Positions 61,281 through 64,000 of a stretch of 64,000 bases of DNA are shown in pieces (position 1 is the stretch's first letter; each line of letters begins with the position of its first letter). Below the pieces are notes generated by a model. The model was not told where the DNA came from, did no database searches, and saw only the letters and a program-made list of their open reading frames with translations. The stretch comes from Luteibacter aegosomaticola (GTDB lineage: Bacteria; Pseudomonadota; Gammaproteobacteria; Xanthomonadales; Rhodanobacteraceae), in assembly GCF_023078475.1 (NCBI RefSeq), contig NZ_CP095741.1, positions 4,154,001 to 4,218,000 of the forward strand. The letters are read 5' to 3'. The position numbers and the translations under genes were made by a program.

Positions 61281-62255
61281 CTACTGCGCACCTTCCATCC
61301 GCGCAAGTCCTTCGGCGCGGCTTACGACCGGCACGTAGCCAAGCTCGGCCTTCGCCTTCGAGATATCCAGGGTAAATTCCTTTCCGATCATCCGCAGCAT
61401 CTGCCGTGTGATGGGCGGTTGGCCCTTCAATCGGAACACGCGCCACACCGTTTCGAGCACCGCGGCCATCGGCCACGCCACCGCGAACGGCGCCGATTTG
61501 TCTGTAGGCGGAAGGCCTCGAGTTGCGAGCAGATCGTTCACTACCTGCGCGAAGCTGATGTCATCTCCATCAGTGACGAAGTACGACTGCCCACCCCTGC
61601 CCTTTTCTGCGGCGAGCAGCATGGCTTCGACGACGTTATCCACATAGCTGGTCGAGACCATGTGCGTGCCGCCGTCGGGTAGCGCGAACTTTCCTGACTG
61701 GATCAACGGCAGCATCTCGTCGAGCATCGGCATGGCCGGCCCCCAGATCAGCGGAGGATTGATGACCACCGTGCGCAAGCGCGTTGTATTCGCCGCGAGA
61801 ATCATCCGCTCGGCAATCGCTTTGGTCGCGGTGTACGGGGCCCACGTCGGTTCCTGCAACGGGGCTGTTTCGTCGATATGCCGCAGCGGCGCCGGTGCGC
61901 CCATGACCGAGCCAGAGGCTCCCGCAGCCACGAAGGCGACGACGCCTGCCCTGGCGGCAGCTCGCAGCAGTACCTCGGTGCCTACGACGTTCGCCTTATA
62001 GAAAAGCTCATAAGGGTCCCAGTCCGTGAAATGCGCCGCGGCGTGGAACACCGTGTCGCAACCGAGCATGCCTGCTGAGATCTCGGCTTCGTCGCCAAGG
62101 CCACCCAGACAGGGCGTGGCGCCGAGCTTTGCCACGATGTCCGCTGAGCCCTCGCTTCGCGCCAGCGCCGTCACCGCCACGCCTTCCGCGACCAGCCGCC
62201 GGATCAGCGCGCCGCCCAGGAAGCCCGAACCGCCCGTTACAAACGCCTTCTTCAT
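61281..62255 (-). CDS. NAD(P)-dependent epimerase/dehydratase-type SDR
   Basis: 324 residues. Rossmann signature TGGSGFLG (7-14) and catalytic Y141-x3-K145 (YTATK). The 3-beta-HSD-like extended SDR pattern is visible (FHAAAHFTDWDPYELFYKAN, VVINPPLIWGP, TSYVDNVVEA). Substrate unknown. The ATG is 2 nt from the proximal TATAGC-N3-GCTATA operator and there is no clear ribosome-binding site. Repression by the divergent TetR protein is likely. Confidence 0.93.
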   Translation of the reverse strand: MKKAFVTGGSGFLGGALIRRLVAEGVAVTALARSEGSADIVAKLGATPCLGGLGDEAEISAGMLGCDTVFHAAAHFTDWDPYELFYKANVVGTEVLLRAAARAGVVAFVAAGASGSVMGAPAPLRHIDETAPLQEPTWAPYTATKAIAERMILAANTTRLRTVVINPPLIWGPAMPMLDEMLPLIQSGKFALPDGGTHMVSTSYVDNVVEAMLLAAEKGRGGQSYFVTDGDDISFAQVVNDLLATRGLPPTDKSAPFAVAWPMAAVLETVWRVFRLKGQPPITRQMLRMIGKEFTLDISKAKAELGYVPVVSRAEGLARMEGAQ

Positions 62256-62257
62256 GG

Positions 62258-62300
62258 TATAGCACCGCTATAGTTGGGACCTGAATATAGCACTGCTATA
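62258..62300. promoter_or_regulatory. Two 15-bp palindromic operators in the SDR/TetR intergenic region
   Basis: TATAGCACCGCTATA (62258-62272) and TATAGCACTGCTATA (62286-62300): inverted TATAGC-N3-GCTATA, differing at one centre base, 28 bp apart. The second overlaps a TATACT -10-like box (62297-62302) for the tetR gene; TATATT (62289-62284, minus strand) may be the SDR -10. Both operators are thus placed to shut off both promoters. Confidence 0.85.
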
Positions 62301-62325
62301 CTCTGGGAACGCAAGAGGGTCCTGG

Positions 62326-62868
62326 ATGTCCGCGAAAGAGAAAATCCTTACCGCCGCCGTCGGCCTGCTCGAGGAGCAGGGCGTCGATGGCCTCACGACC
62401 CGCGCCGTCTGCGAGGCGGCGGGCGTCACCGCGCCTACGCTCTACCACCACTTCGGCGACAAGAACGGGCTGGTGCGCGCCATCGTCAACGAAGGCGTCG
62501 CGGAGTTCATGGCGATGAAGCGGGCGCTGCGGGTCACGAACGATCCGCTCGCGGACCTACGCCGTGGCTGGGACGGTTGGATTACCTTCGGCCTGGAGCG
62601 CCCCACCCTTTTCCGGCTGATGATCGAAGCGGCGCGGAACGATCCGACGCTTGCGCAGGCGTCATACGAGCATATGGAAGAGAACGTCGTGCGGCTCGAA
62701 GCGACCAACGGGCTGAACGTGGAACTCGCCGTAGCGGTCCACGCTGTGTGGGCGGCAGCCTCGGGGATGCAGGCGCTTTTCATGCAAGGGCTGGAACCGA
62801 CGAAGCTCAAGGCGACGTCGCGTTTTTTGTTCAAGGCCCTGAGCGAAGCGCTGGTAGCAAAACCCTAA
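62326..62868 (+). CDS. TetR-family repressor
   Basis: 180 residues, ATG preceded by AGAGGG. N-terminal TetR helix-turn-helix: AKEKILTAAVGLLEEQGVDG, then TRAVCEAAGVTAPTLYHHFG with the usual YxHFxxK form. The C-terminal ligand domain is not assignable. It is divergent from the SDR gene across 70 nt containing two matching operators, so it should control that gene and itself. Confidence 0.94.
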   Translation: MSAKEKILTAAVGLLEEQGVDGLTTRAVCEAAGVTAPTLYHHFGDKNGLVRAIVNEGVAEFMAMKRALRVTNDPLADLRRGWDGWITFGLERPTLFRLMIEAARNDPTLAQASYEHMEENVVRLEATNGLNVELAVAVHAVWAAASGMQALFMQGLEPTKLKATSRFLFKALSEALVAKP

Positions 62869-62872
62869 TCAT

Positions 62873-62890
62873 GTAGGAGCGGGTGGCTAC
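62873..62890. repeat. Short REP remnant between convergent genes
   Basis: GTAGGAGCGGGTGGCTAC keeps the GTAG/CTAC tips but not the stem. Its right tip supplies the TAG stop codon of the minus-strand hydrolase gene. Confidence 0.5.
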
Positions 62891-64000
62891 TTTGTGCGGG
62901 GTTCTTTGCGGGCGGGGCCCATGCCGTCCGTGTAGAACTCTAGCGAGGTCACTTTGCCGTCGGGCGCTTTCACGACGTGGAAGTAATCCGTTGCTTCGCC
63001 TGCGTAGTAGAGAAGATCACCTTCAGCAGGAATCAGGTGGCGTTTCGGGCCGGGGGCGCGTTGCACGTAGATCTCGCCACCTTCTTCGGTCAGTGCGTGC
63101 ACCTGATCGCCCTGGATCTGGTAGTTGCCGACCAGGTTCTTCTTTTCCGATTCGCTTAGCGCCTTGTCCTTGAAGGACCTGTACGGCCTGCCGATCGCCG
63201 CGGCCGCAAGCTGCAGTGCGATGGCCCGCGCGCTGGGCATGCCAGCATCGGAATTCGCCAGCACGGCTACGACGACGTGGCTCTTGGGCACGAAGATGAA
63301 CTGCGAGTTGAAACCTTCGATGCCGCCGTTGTGACCGAAGGCCTGTTCACCGCGCAGGGTGTAATGAAAGAGGCCATAGCTGTACGGCGAGACGCTGCCA
63401 TCCGGTAATTTGGTCGGCGAGGTCATCGCCGTGTAGACCTCGCGGGGGTATAGCTTGGGGTTACCCAGGCCTTCCGCCAGGTGGGCGATATCGCCCGAGG
63501 TGGACGCCAGTGCGCCTGCGGTCATCGGGCCGGTGATCGATACGAAGGGTGGCTTGGCCACCTTGCCGTCGGCATCGGCGCTGTAGCCCTGCACAGCATC
63601 CGGGACCACCGCGTCATCGGCGTAATAGCCCGTGTGGGACATTCCGAAGCGTTCAAGCACCGCTTCGCGTTCGAAGCGGTGCCACGACTCACCCGTGACT
63701 CGCTCGATCACGGCACCCAGCAACATATATCCCGAGTTGCTATAGCGCCAGTCGCTACCTGGCGTGAAATCGACAGGCTGTTTCGAAATCAGGTCGACCA
63801 GCGTCTTTGTATCGAGTGTCTTGTTCGGGTCGACATCCCAGGCATCGCTGATGCCAGCCGTGTGATTGAGCAGCTCGGCGAGCGTGATGCCCGCGCCGCC
63901 GGGGTAATCAGGCAGGTACTTCGATAGCGGGTCCGTAATTCTCAGGCGCCCCTGGCTGTCGAGTAACAGCACCGCAGCTGCCGTGACCGTCTTGGTAATC
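62887..64000 (-). CDS. Serine beta-lactamase-like hydrolase (class C/DD-peptidase fold), 5' part cut off
   Basis: About 371 C-terminal residues are visible and the frame is open to the window edge. The edge falls inside the SxxK motif: the first residues seen are ITKTVTAAAV, whose I-T-K would follow the nucleophile Ser just outside. The second motif is Y-S-N (WRYSNSGYML) and the third is HNGG (AFGHNGGIEGF). A C-terminal DUF3471-like beta domain (about the last 100 residues) follows. Members include esterases, D-amino acid peptidases and AmpC-type enzymes; a resistance role cannot be claimed. Location is unknown because the N-terminus is missing. Confidence 0.9.
   Translation of the reverse strand, partial: ITKTVTAAAVLLLDSQGRLRITDPLSKYLPDYPGGAGITLAELLNHTAGISDAWDVDPNKTLDTKTLVDLISKQPVDFTPGSDWRYSNSGYMLLGAVIERVTGESWHRFEREAVLERFGMSHTGYYADDAVVPDAVQGYSADADGKVAKPPFVSITGPMTAGALASTSGDIAHLAEGLGNPKLYPREVYTAMTSPTKLPDGSVSPYSYGLFHYTLRGEQAFGHNGGIEGFNSQFIFVPKSHVVVAVLANSDAGMPSARAIALQLAAAAIGRPYRSFKDKALSESEKKNLVGNYQIQGDQVHALTEEGGEIYVQRAPGPKRHLIPAEGDLLYYAGEATDYFHVVKAPDGKVTSLEFYTDGMGPARKEPRTK

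Noticed and set aside
62887..64000. AmpC beta-lactamase
   Set aside because: The visible motifs (YSN, HNGG) and C-terminal domain fit the broad serine-hydrolase family rather than AmpC with its KTG motif.

Overview
The window is high-GC, densely coded chromosomal DNA from a gammaproteobacterium, most likely Xanthomonadales and best fitting Rhodanobacteraceae (Luteibacter/Dyella/Rhodanobacter relatives). This rests on the dcw order mraZ-rsmH-ftsL-ftsI-murE, the rsmI-lpoA-yraN cluster, a type IV effector with an XVIPCD tail (a Xanthomonadales hallmark), and a dense population of GTAG-tipped REP hairpins resembling those of Stenotrophomonas. The taxon is inferred from gene content, not from a search.

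Layout. 0-3.6 kb: start of the division/cell-wall cluster on the minus strand, with genes overlapping by ATGA and an upstream promoter carrying 10-bp-phased MraZ boxes. 3.6-4.8 kb: intergenic block with rnpB (RNase P RNA), a 17-bp tandem array and REPs. 4.8-8.1 kb: rsmI, lpoA, yraN. 8.2-15.2 kb: HAD hydrolase, GGDEF/EAL protein, an UndA-type 1-alkene synthase, M13 peptidase and a small secreted protein. 15.5-19.6 kb: yehZYXW glycine betaine ABC importer, split by REPs and with a REP/tandem-repeat insertion inside the binding protein. 19.7-23.1 kb: GH31 glucosidase, CsbD-like protein, a small unknown.

23.4-40.9 kb is the most distinctive locus: a 3756-residue DUF4347/cadherin-like/VCBS giant protein followed on the same strand by a TolC-family lipoprotein, a periplasmic adaptor, a GAF-like/HlyD adaptor and a PqqD-like/M50 peptidase/HlyD fusion. 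It looks like a type 1 secretion operon, but no ABC ATPase gene is present. A perfect CRP/Clp-type palindrome lies upstream of the giant gene. 41.2-45.5 kb: propeller hybrid histidine kinase (degenerate receiver) and a REC-AraC regulator. 45.6-53.1 kb: two LysR regulators, aldo/keto reductase, GST, OFA-type MFS transporter and S10 carboxypeptidase.

53.2-58.4 kb is an accessory patch, visibly richer in A+T: a pentapeptide-repeat protein, a small unknown, a DUF2235 lipase with a C-terminal XVIPCD (candidate antibacterial X-T4SS effector), and two tandem paralogues upstream of it, duplicated together with their leader, which are candidate immunity proteins. 58.4-64 kb: a MacB/FtsX-type permease pair without an ATPase, an SDR gene and a divergent TetR gene sharing two 15-bp palindromic operators, and a serine beta-lactamase-like hydrolase cut by the window end. 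About seventeen REP elements, intact or decayed, sit between genes. No tRNA, rRNA, CRISPR array, insertion sequence or phage gene was seen.
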